Source: Actinomycetota bacterium
GTDB lineage: Bacteria; Actinomycetota; Actinomycetes; Nanopelagicales; Nanopelagicaceae
Direction of reading: 5' to 3'
Assembly: GCA_016870455.1 (NCBI GenBank)
Contig: VGBN01000003.1
Span: 1 to 53,807, forward strand
Length of the DNA: 53,807 nt
Position 1 is the stretch's first letter. Each line of letters opens with the position of its first letter. A program made the translations under genes and the position numbers. The notes beneath the pieces are model-generated. The model ran no database searches. It worked only from the letters and a program-made list of their open reading frames with translations, and had not been told where the DNA came from. Shown piece after piece: positions 9,966-19,096 of the stretch.

Positions 9966-10104
9966 CGAAGAGAGAACCGCTACCTCTTTTGGAAGTTCAG
10001 TAAATGGATTGTTAAAACGCTTTTTTTTGACTATTTGACTAACCGCCGCTCTTTTTCCGTAGAAATTCCTGGCCGTTTCACTTGAAATTTACCACCTTAA
10101 TTTC

Positions 10105-10173
10105 ATGAGCCCTAAAAAAAAGGCCAAAATGTTCAAGAGGCACAGATTACTCTTTTTCTTTGTTAGTATCTAA
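10105..10173 (+). CDS. Possible 22-residue leader peptide before the ABC transporter
   Basis: A short ATG frame, MSPKKKAKMFKRHRLLFFFVSI, ends 3 nt before the ABC ATPase start. It has a basic head and a hydrophobic tail, like regulatory or small membrane peptides. No convincing SD precedes it, and the presumed -10 of the ABC gene lies inside it. It may be chance coding. Confidence 0.25.
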   Translation: MSPKKKAKMFKRHRLLFFFVSI

Positions 10174-10176
10174 TTC

Positions 10177-11169
10177 ATGAAAGCAGTTGTTGCAGAAAAT
10201 TTAGTTAAGAGCTACACCAAAGGCTCAGTCAAAGCGCTAGATGGATTAAACCTAGATGTTGAAGAGGGCACAGTGCTTGGAGTGTTAGGGCCAAATGGTG
10301 CTGGTAAAACTACCTCAGTCAGAATTTTAGCGACCCTGTTATCACCTGACTCTGGTCGTGCCTTTGTCGCAGGAATTGATGTACTAAAACATCCAGATGA
10401 GGTAAGAAAAATAATTGGTTTATCAGGTCAATATGCTGCCGTAGATGAGACCTTAACTGGTTGGGATAACTTGATTATGTTTGGGCGGCTTTATCACTTG
10501 TCCGCAAAAGCAGCTAAGGATAGAGCGGTGGAGTTACTGGAGCAGTTTTCACTCTCTGAGGCTGCAAAGCGTCCAATTAGAACCTACTCAGGTGGCATGA
10601 GGCGCAGATTAGATTTGGCTGCTTCTTTGATAATCAGACCAAAGGTTTTGTTTTTAGATGAGCCCACAACTGGACTAGATCCAAGAGGCAGACAGGATAT
10701 GTGGGGCGTAATTGATGAGTTAGTGAAGGGCGGTGTAACACTGCTATTGACCACCCAGTATTTAGAAGAGGCAGATCACTTGGCTGATGAGATAGCGGTA
10801 ATTGATCATGGCAAGGTAATTGCTCGGGGTACATCAGATTCTCTTAAGCGCCAGGTGGGCGGGGAGAGATTAGAGATCGTTGTTGAAAATGAGTATGTCT
10901 TGGCTGTTAAAGAGATCGTTGCAAAAGTCAGCGGTAGTGCAGTTAATGTGGATGAAGGTTTGCGACAGATTTCAGCCCCAGTTACTACTGGCAGCAAAGC
11001 ATTGATTGAGGCGGCAAAAATGTTGGATGAGCAGGGAATTCATCCATTAGATATCGGCTTAAAACGCCCTTCATTAGATGATGTCTTCTTATCCTTGACT
11101 GGGCATGTTGCTGAGGAGAAGGTGGCAGAAGAGGATTTGGTGGGTAAGGGTAGGAGGCGCGGAAAATGA
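10177..11169 (+). CDS. ABC transporter ATPase, DrrA (daunorubicin-type) family
   Basis: ATP-binding subunit of an ABC-2 exporter, 330 residues. Walker A GPNGAGKTTSVRIL (about residue 38), Q-loop LSGQYAAVDETLTGW, signature YSGGMRRRLDLAASLI (about 135), Walker B VLFLDEPTTGLDPRG, and the switch region LLLTTQYLEEADHLAD where Gln replaces the usual H-loop His, as in DrrA proteins. The C-terminal DUF4162-like tail runs to the basic end GKGRRRGK. The permease gene overlaps by ATGA, so the two form one unit. TAGTAT lies 7 nt before the ATG, fitting a leaderless transcript. Substrate unknown; DrrA relatives export antibiotics or lipids. Confidence 0.93.
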   Translation: MKAVVAENLVKSYTKGSVKALDGLNLDVEEGTVLGVLGPNGAGKTTSVRILATLLSPDSGRAFVAGIDVLKHPDEVRKIIGLSGQYAAVDETLTGWDNLIMFGRLYHLSAKAAKDRAVELLEQFSLSEAAKRPIRTYSGGMRRRLDLAASLIIRPKVLFLDEPTTGLDPRGRQDMWGVIDELVKGGVTLLLTTQYLEEADHLADEIAVIDHGKVIARGTSDSLKRQVGGERLEIVVENEYVLAVKEIVAKVSGSAVNVDEGLRQISAPVTTGSKALIEAAKMLDEQGIHPLDIGLKRPSLDDVFLSLTGHVAEEKVAEEDLVGKGRRRGK

Positions 11170-11963
11170 TTAATTTCATCTCAGATGCAGCTGTTATAAC
11201 AAAGCGTCAGTTGCAGCAATTAACCAGAGTTCCCGAACTTTTACTTTTCTCCACTATTCAGCCAATTATGTTTGTTTTGTTATTTAGATATGTGTTTGGT
11301 GGCTCAATTGATACCGGCCAACCTGGTGGATATGTGCAATTGCTAATGCCAGGCATATTTGTTCAAACTGTAGCCTTCACGCTGGCTGGAACGGCAGTTG
11401 GTTTAGCCGCTGATATGCAAAAAGGATTAATTGATCGGTTTAGATCACTACCAATCTCTAGATCTGCAGTGGTAATCGGCAGAACTCTTGGTGATGGTGC
11501 CTTAAATATCGTTGTTCTTGCCGCAATGGGAATTACTGGATTTATAGTTGGGTGGCGGCCTAGCTCATCTGTCTTTGAGGTGATCCTTGGCTTTATCTTT
11601 CTTCTCGTCTTTGGTTTTGCAATGTCTTGGATTGGCGTGCTGATTGGTTTATCTGTTCGCGAAGAGCGAGTAGCCACCAATGCCACATTTATTGTGGTCT
11701 TCCCACTTACCTTTTTATCAAATGCATTTGCGCCAACAACTGGTATGCCAAGACCCTTGCAATATGTTGCAGAGTGGAATCCAGTTTCAACTATGGTTGC
11801 AGGTTGCCGCCAATTGTTTGGCCTTGAAAATCAATTTGGTGCAACCGCTGGTTCATTCCCGAGTGAGAACCCGTTGCAGATGTCAATAATTTATATGATT
11901 TTGATTATGGCAGTCTTTGTTCCTCTGAGTATTAGAAAATACAATAACGCAGCTAAGAAATAA
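11166..11963 (+). CDS. ABC-2 type permease, DrrB family
   Basis: Membrane partner of the DrrA-like ATPase, 265 residues with six hydrophobic segments. The N-terminal amphipathic part (TKRQLQQLTRVPELLLFSTIQPIMFVLLFRYVFGG) and the loop MQKGLIDRFRSLPISRSAVVIGRTLGD are characteristic of DrrB/ABC-2 permeases; the C-terminal WNPVSTMVAGCRQLFG motif is also typical. It ends 1 nt from the convergent greA stop, with no room for a separate terminator. Confidence 0.92.
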   Translation: MINFISDAAVITKRQLQQLTRVPELLLFSTIQPIMFVLLFRYVFGGSIDTGQPGGYVQLLMPGIFVQTVAFTLAGTAVGLAADMQKGLIDRFRSLPISRSAVVIGRTLGDGALNIVVLAAMGITGFIVGWRPSSSVFEVILGFIFLLVFGFAMSWIGVLIGLSVREERVATNATFIVVFPLTFLSNAFAPTTGMPRPLQYVAEWNPVSTMVAGCRQLFGLENQFGATAGSFPSENPLQMSIIYMILIMAVFVPLSIRKYNNAAKK

Positions 11964-11964
11964 G

Positions 11965-12447
11965 TTAGCTGAAAAGTTGTGCCTCTAGCACTGCAACCTT
12001 TATTACTTTGCCATTTGGTGCGGTGTAATTAACTGTCTGGCCCACCTTTGCCCCTAATACTGCTGCGCCAAGGGGAGATTTTTCAGAGTAAACATCAACA
12101 TCACCTGATGAAATTTCTCTTGATCCGAGTAAAAACTTAAGTTCATCCCCTGCAATATCAACTGTAACTAACATGCCAAGTCCAACTACACCTGATTCAC
12201 CCGCAGGTGGTATGCCAATGTGAGCATGCTCCAACATATGTTTCAATTGACGAATTCTTCCTTCCATCTTTCCCTGCTCCTCTCTAGCTGCGTGGTATCC
12301 GCCATTCTCCTTTAAGTCACCCTCCGCGCGAGCGGTTTCAATCTTTTTAATAATTTCAGCACGAAGTGGACCCTCTAATTGAGCAAGCTCTGCCGTTAGA
12401 CGATCTGCTGCTTCCTGGGTAAGCCAGGTCTGAGTTGGCTGATTCAT
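11965..12447 (-). CDS. greA: Transcription elongation factor GreA
   Basis: GreA rescues backtracked RNA polymerase by stimulating RNA cleavage in the secondary channel. The 160-residue protein has the N-terminal coiled coil with the acidic tip (ARAEGDLKENGGYHAAREEQGKMEGRIRQL, about residues 40-70) and the C-terminal FKBP-like domain (SPLGAAVLGAKVGQTVNYTAPNGKVIKVAVL). It lies 12 nt downstream of the DUF4307 gene, the same pairing as in mycobacteria. Confidence 0.97.
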   Translation of the reverse strand: MNQPTQTWLTQEAADRLTAELAQLEGPLRAEIIKKIETARAEGDLKENGGYHAAREEQGKMEGRIRQLKHMLEHAHIGIPPAGESGVVGLGMLVTVDIAGDELKFLLGSREISSGDVDVYSEKSPLGAAVLGAKVGQTVNYTAPNGKVIKVAVLEAQLFS

Positions 12448-12459
12448 AAGAAGTAAAGA

Positions 12460-12870
12460 TTACTGGCAACTGAGAATTCCTGCATTTACCGCAGGCAATC
12501 GGGTAGGAATCTCAACAGTACGCAAATTGGCACCAGCAAGTAATGAATTAGCTGGCATTAAATCTGTCACCTCACCAACAGTATTTTTATCAATATCTCG
12601 TGCCACCACTGAGCAACTGTGATCTTTTGTTAAATTGCGAACAGAAATTTTGTAAGAAATTAAGATCGCTTGATCATCAATAACCTTGAAGGAGATTAAC
12701 TCAGATCTAAGAGCTGGGTTAGCCGCATTAAAGCCACTCCATAGAAACCAAGCAGCGGCAATACTTAGCAAAACCCCCAGGATTAATGGACGGTTTTTTC
12801 TACCACTTGATATGCCATACCGTTCTTTTAGCGCTGGATCAGTATGTACTTTGGGATGCATCACACTCAT
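12460..12870 (-). CDS. DUF4307 membrane protein
   Basis: Small bitopic protein, up to 136 residues: cytoplasmic head with ALKERYGISSG, one membrane helix (RPLILGVLLSIAAAWFLW, about residues 27-45) and an extracellular beta-rich domain with two cysteines (DHSCSVVARD and the C-terminal GILSCQ) that could form a disulfide. Function unknown; it regularly sits before greA in Actinobacteria. TACAAT directly abuts the first ATG, while GTG and ATG codons 6 and 9 nt after that box fit leaderless starts, so translation may begin at 12864 or 12861. Confidence 0.82.
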   Translation of the reverse strand: MSVMHPKVHTDPALKERYGISSGRKNRPLILGVLLSIAAAWFLWSGFNAANPALRSELISFKVIDDQAILISYKISVRNLTKDHSCSVVARDIDKNTVGEVTDLMPANSLLAGANLRTVEIPTRLPAVNAGILSCQ

Positions 12871-12932
12871 ATTGTAGAACCAATTGCTTAATGCTTAAGT
12901 AGGCTTATCTCACAAAGTAGAGGGGTGAGGTT

Positions 12933-13070
12933 ATGGATGAGGTATCAAGTTTTGATATGGGCGTAGCTGGCTCTTTAACCATGATTTTTTTATCACTAGC
13001 CATGCTGGTTTTGATGATTAGTTTTTATCGTAGATATAAGAGATTACTTGACCGAAAAGATCAAGAGTAG
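12933..13070 (+). CDS. Small single-span membrane protein (45 aa)
   Basis: The frame encodes MDEVSSFDMGVAGSLTMIFLS, a hydrophobic helix (about residues 12-32, ending ...LAMLVLMISF) and a basic tail YRRYKRLLDRKDQE. An SD-like GGTGAGG precedes the ATG by 2-3 nt. A similar small membrane protein gene lies divergent from greA/DUF4307 in mycobacteria, supporting a real gene. Function unknown; it lies 12 nt before SURF1 and may share its transcript. Confidence 0.65.
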   Translation: MDEVSSFDMGVAGSLTMIFLSLAMLVLMISFYRRYKRLLDRKDQE

Positions 13071-13082
13071 TTTTAACAACCT

Positions 13083-13835
13083 ATGAAATCAGCAGTCAGA
13101 AAAACTGCCATAGTTTTAATCTGGCTTTCGTTAATCTATACCTGCTATGAATTAGGAGTCTGGCAGTTAAATAGAGCTCAGGCCTTAAATGTAGCCACCG
13201 CACCAAAACCCGATCAGCCATTGGTGGCGTTAACTGAGATTTCATCAGCTGGGAAAAACATTCCAATAAAGGCGGTTAATCGAATTGTTTCTGCTACTGG
13301 CACCTATTCAAAATCTTATATTGCCAAGGATCAAAAGTTTTCAGAGGGTCAGATCGCAGATTTTGATGTGAGAGTACTTCAACTAAATACTGGCCATGCT
13401 GTCTTAGTTGCTCGTGAGGTATTGGCAGAAAGCGCTGACATACTCCCAGGTGAGGTTTTGATTACTGGCCGGCTCTACCCAAGGCAAAATGTTGATCGCA
13501 CCTTGGCAAAACCGGGGCAGTTACCACGAATTGATCCAGCATTGGTGGTGAGTAAAGAAAATCCATTTTTATATGATGGCTACATAATCTTACGAAGTGA
13601 GGTTAATTCCAGTAACCAAGCAAGTAATCTAACTTTGATTCCCTCACCGCAGATCTCAGAGCGGCTACCTGGTTTTTATTGGCAACACATCTCATATGTA
13701 GTGGTGTGGTGGTTTATGGGAGCATTACTGTTGATTGCACCGGCATTTCCTCAATTTAGGTTAAGCACACAAAAAGTAGGTGATAACTCACCTAAGCGGG
13801 TAAACAAGGGTAGAAGGGTTGGGATGAAAAAGTGA
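13083..13835 (+). CDS. SURF1 family cytochrome oxidase assembly protein
   Basis: SURF1 proteins help insert heme a into aa3-type cytochrome oxidase. The 250-residue protein has the expected layout: N-terminal membrane helix ending in ELGVWQLNRAQ (family W-Q-x-x-R motif), a long extracytoplasmic domain (residues 35-205), and a second helix preceded by RLPGFYWQHISYVVVWW, the conserved C-terminal block. The basic tail GKGRRVGMKK overlaps the next gene by GTGA. No oxidase genes are in view, so the target complex is inferred from the family. Confidence 0.88.
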   Translation: MKSAVRKTAIVLIWLSLIYTCYELGVWQLNRAQALNVATAPKPDQPLVALTEISSAGKNIPIKAVNRIVSATGTYSKSYIAKDQKFSEGQIADFDVRVLQLNTGHAVLVAREVLAESADILPGEVLITGRLYPRQNVDRTLAKPGQLPRIDPALVVSKENPFLYDGYIILRSEVNSSNQASNLTLIPSPQISERLPGFYWQHISYVVVWWFMGALLLIAPAFPQFRLSTQKVGDNSPKRVNKGRRVGMKK

Positions 13836-14131
13836 ACAAGATAATTTTCTTCTTTCGGTTCTGGGCACTTTGGGCCGGTGTTATGTCACTTCTGCTCTGG
13901 TTTTTGTATATGCCAGCTAAGTACCTGGTGAGTGATAAAACTTTTTATGAGCAATTTATTTGGATACCAATCGTGCATGGCTTTACCTATCCGGTTTATC
14001 TCTTCGCAGCTTTGATCCTATGTATTGCCAAGCGAAAATCCCTACTAAGCACAGCGCTATTTTTATTAGCCGGTACCCTGCCAGTGGCATCAATTTGGAT
14101 TGAGCGGCGGGTTAAATCTGGCCGGTGGTAG
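13832..14131 (+). CDS. DUF3817 integral membrane protein
   Basis: Three-helix membrane protein of 99 residues. Family features: FRFWALWAGVMSLLLWFLYMPAKY at the start, WIPIVHGFTYPVYLFAALIL with a conserved His in helix 2, and the C-terminal LLAGTLPVASIWIERRVK. GTG start, translationally coupled to SURF1 by a 4-nt overlap. The exact role is unknown; the coupling suggests a connection with respiratory-chain assembly, which is inference. Confidence 0.85.
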   Translation: MNKIIFFFRFWALWAGVMSLLLWFLYMPAKYLVSDKTFYEQFIWIPIVHGFTYPVYLFAALILCIAKRKSLLSTALFLLAGTLPVASIWIERRVKSGRW

Positions 14132-14260
14132 GGCAAACCTTTATCTAAACTTAACCTTTAAACCTTGCGTGTTGCCACTACTTCTGCAGGTTGATTATTT
14201 ACCCTTTACCTATCCTTCCAAAACCAATGAGCACAATTAAACAGATTGCGAAGATAGTAA

Positions 14261-15613
14261 TTGGCTAGTGAATCTATTGTTCTAAAGTCAGTCGCCGCTC
14301 AGCCACAACCTGCTCGCATCACCTATGTGCTAGATACCTCAGTTTTACTTGCAGATCCAGTGGCTTTATCTAGATTTGCCGAGCATGAGGTGATCATTCC
14401 AATTACTGTAATTGGCGAGTTAGAGAGTAAACGAGATCATCCAGAGCTGGGCTACTTTGCTAGAGCCGCTCTTCGCACCTTAGATGATCTGCGGGTAAAA
14501 AGTGGGCGATTAGATCAACCTATTGGAATTAATGATGATGGTGGCACACTTGCAGTTGAGTTAAACCACGCTGATACTGCAAAGTTGCCAGCTGGCTTTT
14601 TAAGAGATGGTTCAAATGATTCACGAATTTTAGCTATTGCAAAAAACTTAATGTCAGATGGTCGTAAAGTTGTCTTAGTAACTAAGGATTTACCACTTCG
14701 AGTTAAAGCCTCCTCAGTTGGAATTGAAGCCCAGGAGTATCGCGCCGAGCTAGCCAGTAGTAGTGGCTTTAGTGGGATGACAGAGGAATCAGTTGGCTCA
14801 ACGGTGATTGACGCACTTTATGAAAATGAAAAGATTCCACATGAGATTGCAAAATCTCATCCTTGTCACACCGGGGTTGTCCTGCACTCGGAAAAGGGAA
14901 GTGCACTTGCTCGAGTTACCCCGGATAAGCAGCTTCAATTAGTCCGGGGAGATCGAAGTGCATTTGGTTTGCATGGCAGAAGCGCAGAACAAAGAGTTGC
15001 ATTAGATATTTTGTTAGATCCTGAGATCGGAATCATCTCTTTGGGTGGCAGGGCTGGAACTGGAAAAAGTGCGTTGGCCATATCTGCGGGATTAGAGGCG
15101 GTATTGGAGCGACGATTGCATAAGAAGGTAGTTATCTTTCGTCCACTTTATGCAGTCGGTGGTCAAGAGCTTGGTTATCTGCCTGGAACTGAGAATGAAA
15201 AGATGTCACCTTGGGCGCAAGCAGTCTTTGACACCTTAGGTGCCTTAGTTAGCCAGCAGGTTTTAGATGAGGTGGTTGAGCGAGGATTAATTGAGGTGTT
15301 GCCATTGACCCATATCCGGGGTCGCTCACTCCACGACTCCTTTGTAATAGTTGATGAGGCCCAATCCCTAGAGCGCGGAGTTTTGCTAACAGTTCTATCC
15401 CGAATTGGTCAGGGCTCACGGGTGGTGCTCACCCATGACATCGCCCAACGGGATAATTTGCGGGTGGGCCGCCATGATGGGGTGGTGGCGGTGGTTGAGT
15501 CCCTCAAGGGTCACCCGCTCTTTGCCCATATCACCCTGACCCGCAGTGAGAGATCCCAGATTGCAGCCTTAGTTACTGAGCTGCTGGAGGAGCCAATTAA
15601 CTTCACAACCTGA
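14261..15613 (+). CDS. PIN-domain PhoH-like ATPase
   Basis: PhoH2-type protein of 450 residues. An N-terminal PIN ribonuclease domain ([46 protein letters not shown]; acidic metal ligands present) is fused to a PhoH RNA helicase-like ATPase with Walker [13 protein letters not shown] (about residue 261), [18 protein letters not shown] and Walker B FVIVDEAQ. Family members are sequence-specific RNA unwinding ribonucleases. The start is TTG; no clear SD precedes it, so the N-terminus could differ slightly. It is followed by a transglycosylase and fumarase, a common actinobacterial neighbourhood. Confidence 0.9.
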   Translation: MASESIVLKSVAAQPQPARITYVLDTSVLLADPVALSRFAEHEVIIPITVIGELESKRDHPELGYFARAALRTLDDLRVKSGRLDQPIGINDDGGTLAVELNHADTAKLPAGFLRDGSNDSRILAIAKNLMSDGRKVVLVTKDLPLRVKASSVGIEAQEYRAELASSSGFSGMTEESVGSTVIDALYENEKIPHEIAKSHPCHTGVVLHSEKGSALARVTPDKQLQLVRGDRSAFGLHGRSAEQRVALDILLDPEIGIISLGGRAGTGKSALAISAGLEAVLERRLHKKVVIFRPLYAVGGQELGYLPGTENEKMSPWAQAVFDTLGALVSQQVLDEVVERGLIEVLPLTHIRGRSLHDSFVIVDEAQSLERGVLLTVLSRIGQGSRVVLTHDIAQRDNLRVGRHDGVVAVVESLKGHPLFAHITLTRSERSQIAALVTELLEEPINFTT

Positions 15614-15673
15614 TTTTATCCCCTCTTACGACATAACGGATAAATCGGACTTCACCGTGGCTGACCTGCGCTT

Positions 15674-15702
15674 TTGTGACTGGGAAAGGCTGTGAATATA
15701 AA
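15674..15702 (+). promoter_or_regulatory. Candidate promoter for the transglycosylase gene
   Basis: TTGTGA (15674-15679), 17-nt spacer, TATAAA (15697-15702). Transcription from about 15709 would leave a leader of about 110 nt, GC-richer than its surroundings, with a small hairpin GGGCC/GGCCC near 15774-15789 and an SD (AAGGAG). No known riboswitch was recognised in the leader. Confidence 0.5.
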
Positions 15703-15818
15703 CATAATCGCGCCACGCGCCTCTATAAAGTTGCCCCTGCCCACCCTGGCTGACACCCTAAAGCAGTTCCAAGGGGCCATATCAGGCCCATGGGAAGGTA
15801 AAGAAGGAGATGGGGGAT

Positions 15819-16418
15819 ATGGCTAAGCAGCTCGTACTACCCCGCCCGCGGGTTCGCCGGCTATCGATCTCTGCTGCCCTTTTGGCATTTTTCCTGCTGA
15901 TCGCAGAGCCCGCCTACGCCTCCAGCAACCTGACCTCATCTGTGACCATTCCACCTATTGAACTTTCATTAGAGAGCACCCAACCGGTTGCACCGGTGGA
16001 GGAGTTTGATCCCACCCCCTCTTTACTTGAGTTAGATGCGGTTAAAACAGTTGATGCCACAGCGATGGCTTTGGTCTCAGTTGCTGCCCGCCAAGTAGAT
16101 CTAGCCCGCCAGGCCGAGGGTGCCAAAAGTATTGCCCAAGAGTTAATCGCAGCTAACTACACCTGGTCGGCAAAGCAATTTACCTGCCTTGATCAACTAT
16201 GGACCAAGGAGAGTAATTGGAATTACAAAGCCCGAAATCGAGTAACTGGGGCCCATGGAATTCCTCAAGCACTTCCTGCCACCAAGATGGAGATTGTTGG
16301 AACTGATTGGCGAACCAATCCAGTAACTCAAATTACCTGGGGACTTAAATATATTAAAGAGCGTTATAACACCCCATGTGCTGCCTGGAGCAAATTCAAG
16401 CGATCAAATTGGTATTAA
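15819..16418 (+). CDS. Secreted lytic transglycosylase-like protein
   Basis: Exported wall-active protein of 199 residues. Signal peptide: basic head (RPRVRRLSIS), hydrophobic core (AALLAFFLLIAEPAYA) and an AYA-S cleavage site near residue 35. A low-complexity linker rich in P, E and V follows, then the SLT-like domain: FTCLDQLWTKESNWNYKARN with the presumed catalytic Glu, GAHGIPQALPATKM, and NPVTQITWGLKYIKERY. ATG 15819 is 9 nt after AAGGAG; the earlier in-frame ATG at 15810 directly abuts the SD and is unlikely. Family members cut peptidoglycan glycan strands. Confidence 0.87.
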   Translation: MAKQLVLPRPRVRRLSISAALLAFFLLIAEPAYASSNLTSSVTIPPIELSLESTQPVAPVEEFDPTPSLLELDAVKTVDATAMALVSVAARQVDLARQAEGAKSIAQELIAANYTWSAKQFTCLDQLWTKESNWNYKARNRVTGAHGIPQALPATKMEIVGTDWRTNPVTQITWGLKYIKERYNTPCAAWSKFKRSNWY

Positions 16419-16431
16419 AAAAACTCTTTTC

Positions 16432-18087
16432 CTAGTTTGGGCGCTTGCCAATACTTAATGGTTTCCTAGTTTGAGCATAAAAATCATTTCCTTTATCATC
16501 AATAATTATAAATGCTGGAAAGTTCTCCACCTCAATCTTCCAAACCGCCTCCATACCCAACTCTTCATAATCTAAAACCTCAACCTTTTTAATGCAATCT
16601 TGAGCAAGTCGAGCAGCTGGGCCACCAATTGATCCTAAGTAAAAGCCGCCATACTTTTTACAAGCATTAGCCACCTGTTCAGATCGATTTCCCTTTGCCA
16701 ACATTATTAATGAACCACCTACTGCTTGGAATTGCTCAACATATGAATCCATTCGACCTGCGGTGGTTGGCCCAAATGAACCAGAGGCGTAACCGGTGGG
16801 AGTTTTTGCCGGACCTGCGTAATAGACCGCGTGATTTTTTAAGTACTCTGGCATTGGTTTGCCATTATCTAGTAGCTCTTTAATTTTAGAGTGGGCTAAA
16901 TCCCGTGCCACTACCAAGGTGCCACTTAATAGCACTCGGGTTTTAACTGGGTGCTTTGATAACTGGGGTAATACATCAGCCATTTTCGCATTTAAATCAA
17001 TGTGAATCTCTGGCCCATCTAACTCATCATCTGTCGTAGCAGGCAGATAATGGGCAGGATCGGTCTCTAGTTTTTCAATAAAGACACCATCTTTGGTGAT
17101 CTTTGCCTTCACCTGGCGATCTGCTGAACAGGAGACGGCAATTGCAATTGGAAGTGAGGCACCATGCCTTGGCAATCTGACTACCCGAACATCATGGCAA
17201 AAGTACTTGCCACCAAATTGAGCACCAATTCCAATATTTTGAGTCAATTTTAAAATCTCTTTTTCTAACTGGATATCTCTAAAACCATGGCCAGTTTTTG
17301 CATCTCCCTTAGTTGGCAGTGAATCTAAGTACTTTGTGCTGGCAAGTTTTGCCGCTTTAACTGTGTACTCCGCACTTGTGCCACCGATTACTACCACCAG
17401 GTGATAAGGCGGACAGGCTGAGGTACCAAGTGAGCGAAGTTTTTCATCCAACCAATTCATAAATGAGGTGGGATTTAACACCGCTTTGGTCTCTTGATAT
17501 AAAAATGACTTATTAGCACTGCCACCACCTTTAGCAATAAATAAAAAGTTGTACTCATCTGGGTGATCGGTATCTGAATAAATCTCAATTTGGGCCGGAA
17601 GATTATTACCCGTATTTTTCTCCTCCCAAGTGGTAACTGGTGCTAATTGGGAGTAGCGCAGATTTAGTTTGGTGAATGCATCATAGACACCACGTGAGAT
17701 TGAGATTTCATCTTTTTCATCAGTTAATACCTGTTGCCCCTTCTTGCCCATCACAATTGCAGTGCCGGTGTCTTGGCACATCGGCAATACCCCACCGGCT
17801 GAGATGTTGGCATTTTTCAATAGATCTGTTGCCACAAATCGATCATTAGGTGAGCTCTCTGGGTCCTTCAAAATATTTGCTAATTGCGCAAGGTGTTCAC
17901 TTCTTAAATAATGCGAAATATCATGCATTGCAACTTCAGTTAGTTTTGAAATAGCTTGACTTGAAACCTTTAAGAATTGCCGACCATCTGCAGTGAAGGT
18001 ACTCACACCTTCAGTTGAGATAAGTCGATACTGCGTATCATCTGGCCCAATTGGAAGTAGATCCTGATAGGTGAACTCTGGTGCCAT
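16432..18087 (-). CDS. Fumarate hydratase, class I (Fe-S)
   Basis: TCA cycle enzyme hydrating fumarate to L-malate with an oxygen-sensitive [4Fe-4S] cluster. The full-length class I protein (551 residues) carries both alpha and beta parts: [19 protein letters not shown], cluster cysteine regions [15 protein letters not shown] and [20 protein letters not shown], then the beta part with [27 protein letters not shown] placed the start at ATG 18087 ([11 protein letters not shown]): TAGATT lies 7 nt before it, giving a leaderless transcript, and a TTG 30 nt further up lacks support. It shares a 43-bp divergent promoter region with ispH. Confidence 0.95.
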   Translation of the reverse strand: MAPEFTYQDLLPIGPDDTQYRLISTEGVSTFTADGRQFLKVSSQAISKLTEVAMHDISHYLRSEHLAQLANILKDPESSPNDRFVATDLLKNANISAGGVLPMCQDTGTAIVMGKKGQQVLTDEKDEISISRGVYDAFTKLNLRYSQLAPVTTWEEKNTGNNLPAQIEIYSDTDHPDEYNFLFIAKGGGSANKSFLYQETKAVLNPTSFMNWLDEKLRSLGTSACPPYHLVVVIGGTSAEYTVKAAKLASTKYLDSLPTKGDAKTGHGFRDIQLEKEILKLTQNIGIGAQFGGKYFCHDVRVVRLPRHGASLPIAIAVSCSADRQVKAKITKDGVFIEKLETDPAHYLPATTDDELDGPEIHIDLNAKMADVLPQLSKHPVKTRVLLSGTLVVARDLAHSKIKELLDNGKPMPEYLKNHAVYYAGPAKTPTGYASGSFGPTTAGRMDSYVEQFQAVGGSLIMLAKGNRSEQVANACKKYGGFYLGSIGGPAARLAQDCIKKVEVLDYEELGMEAVWKIEVENFPAFIIIDDKGNDFYAQTRKPLSIGKRPN

Positions 18088-18130
18088 AGGGCTAAATCTA
18101 CTGTCTTCTAAGATCAATTAGGATAAGCAC
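18088..18130. promoter_or_regulatory. Back-to-back leaderless promoters of fumarase and ispH
   Basis: Only 43 bp separate the two start codons. On the plus strand TAGGAT (18119-18124) is 6 nt before the ispH ATG; on the minus strand TAGATT (18100-18095) is 7 nt before the fumarase ATG. Neither has a good -35, and the -35 region of each would cover the -10 of the other. Confidence 0.6.
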
Positions 18131-19096
18131 ATGAGCCAGGCCACTAAAAAGCGAGTATTACTTGCAGCACCTCGTGGCTACTGCGCTGGTGTTGATCGTG
18201 CAGTAATAACTGTTGAAAAAGCTTTAGATCTTTATGGTGCACCGGTCTATGTTCGCAAACAAATTGTGCACAACAAACATGTGGTTCAAACCTTAGAGGC
18301 GCGGGGTGCGATATTTGTCGATGAAACTGATGAGGTGCCAGAGGGAAAGATTGTGGTCTTCTCCGCCCACGGTGTCTCGCCAGCGGTTCATCAAAGTGCT
18401 GCCAGTAGAAATTTAAAAACTATTGATGCTACCTGCCCGCTTGTTACTAAGGTCCATCATGAGGCAAAGAGATTTGCCTCCGATGATTATGACATTTTGT
18501 TAATAGGTCACCAGGGCCATGAGGAGGTTGATGGCACCGCAGGTGAAGCGCCAGATCATGTTCAGCTTGTGGATGGCATAGATAGCATTAAAAACATAAA
18601 GGTGCGGGATGAAAACAAGGTAGCTTGGCTTTCACAAACTACCTTAAGTGTGGATGAGACCTTAGCTACCGTGGCAGAGCTTCGTAAGCGGTTTCCAAAC
18701 TTAATTGATCCACCAAGTGATGACATCTGTTACGCCACCCAAAACCGACAGGTAGCAATTAAAGAGATTGCACCTAAAGCAGATTTAGTCTTAATTGTTG
18801 GCTCAGCTAACTCATCTAACTCGGTTCGATTAGTTGAGGTCTCCCTTGAGTATGGTGCAAAAGCTGCTTACTTAATTGATTACGCAGCCGAGGCAAAAGA
18901 TGAGTGGTTAAATGGCGTAACAACTATTGGTGTTTCAAGTGGTGCATCGGTGCCTGAGATTTTAGTTAAGGATTTACTCACCTGGCTTGCCGATCGTGGC
19001 TTTGGTGAGGTTGAAACTGTCACCGCAACTGAGGAGCATTTATTGTTTGCAATTCCACCTGAGCTTCGAAAAGATTTAAAAGCTGTTGGAAAATGA
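18131..19096 (+). CDS. ispH: 4-hydroxy-3-methylbut-2-enyl diphosphate reductase IspH
   Basis: Last enzyme of the MEP pathway, making IPP and DMAPP; it contains an iron-sulfur cluster. The product is 321 residues, with cluster cysteines in [24 protein letters not shown] and [12 protein letters not shown], and substrate residues in [47 protein letters not shown] and [13 protein letters not shown]. It overlaps the convergent membrane-protein gene by 21 nt. Confidence 0.98.
   Translation: MSQATKKRVLLAAPRGYCAGVDRAVITVEKALDLYGAPVYVRKQIVHNKHVVQTLEARGAIFVDETDEVPEGKIVVFSAHGVSPAVHQSAASRNLKTIDATCPLVTKVHHEAKRFASDDYDILLIGHQGHEEVDGTAGEAPDHVQLVDGIDSIKNIKVRDENKVAWLSQTTLSVDETLATVAELRKRFPNLIDPPSDDICYATQNRQVAIKEIAPKADLVLIVGSANSSNSVRLVEVSLEYGAKAAYLIDYAAEAKDEWLNGVTTIGVSSGASVPEILVKDLLTWLADRGFGEVETVTATEEHLLFAIPPELRKDLKAVGK

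Noticed and set aside
9963-10085. Simple indel in the A8 run as explanation for the missing MFS start
   Set aside because: Adding or removing one A moves the upstream frame into stop codons within a few codons, so no better start is recovered.
14132-14260. TatA-like hydrophobic peptide on the minus strand or a 13-codon ORF on the plus strand
   Set aside because: The minus-strand frame is 22 codons without a start codon; the plus-strand frame has no SD or -10 at a useful distance.
15614-15818. Cyclic-di-AMP (ydaO-type) riboswitch before the cell-wall enzyme
   Set aside because: Such riboswitches precede wall hydrolases in Actinobacteria, but the conserved core sequences could not be found in this leader.
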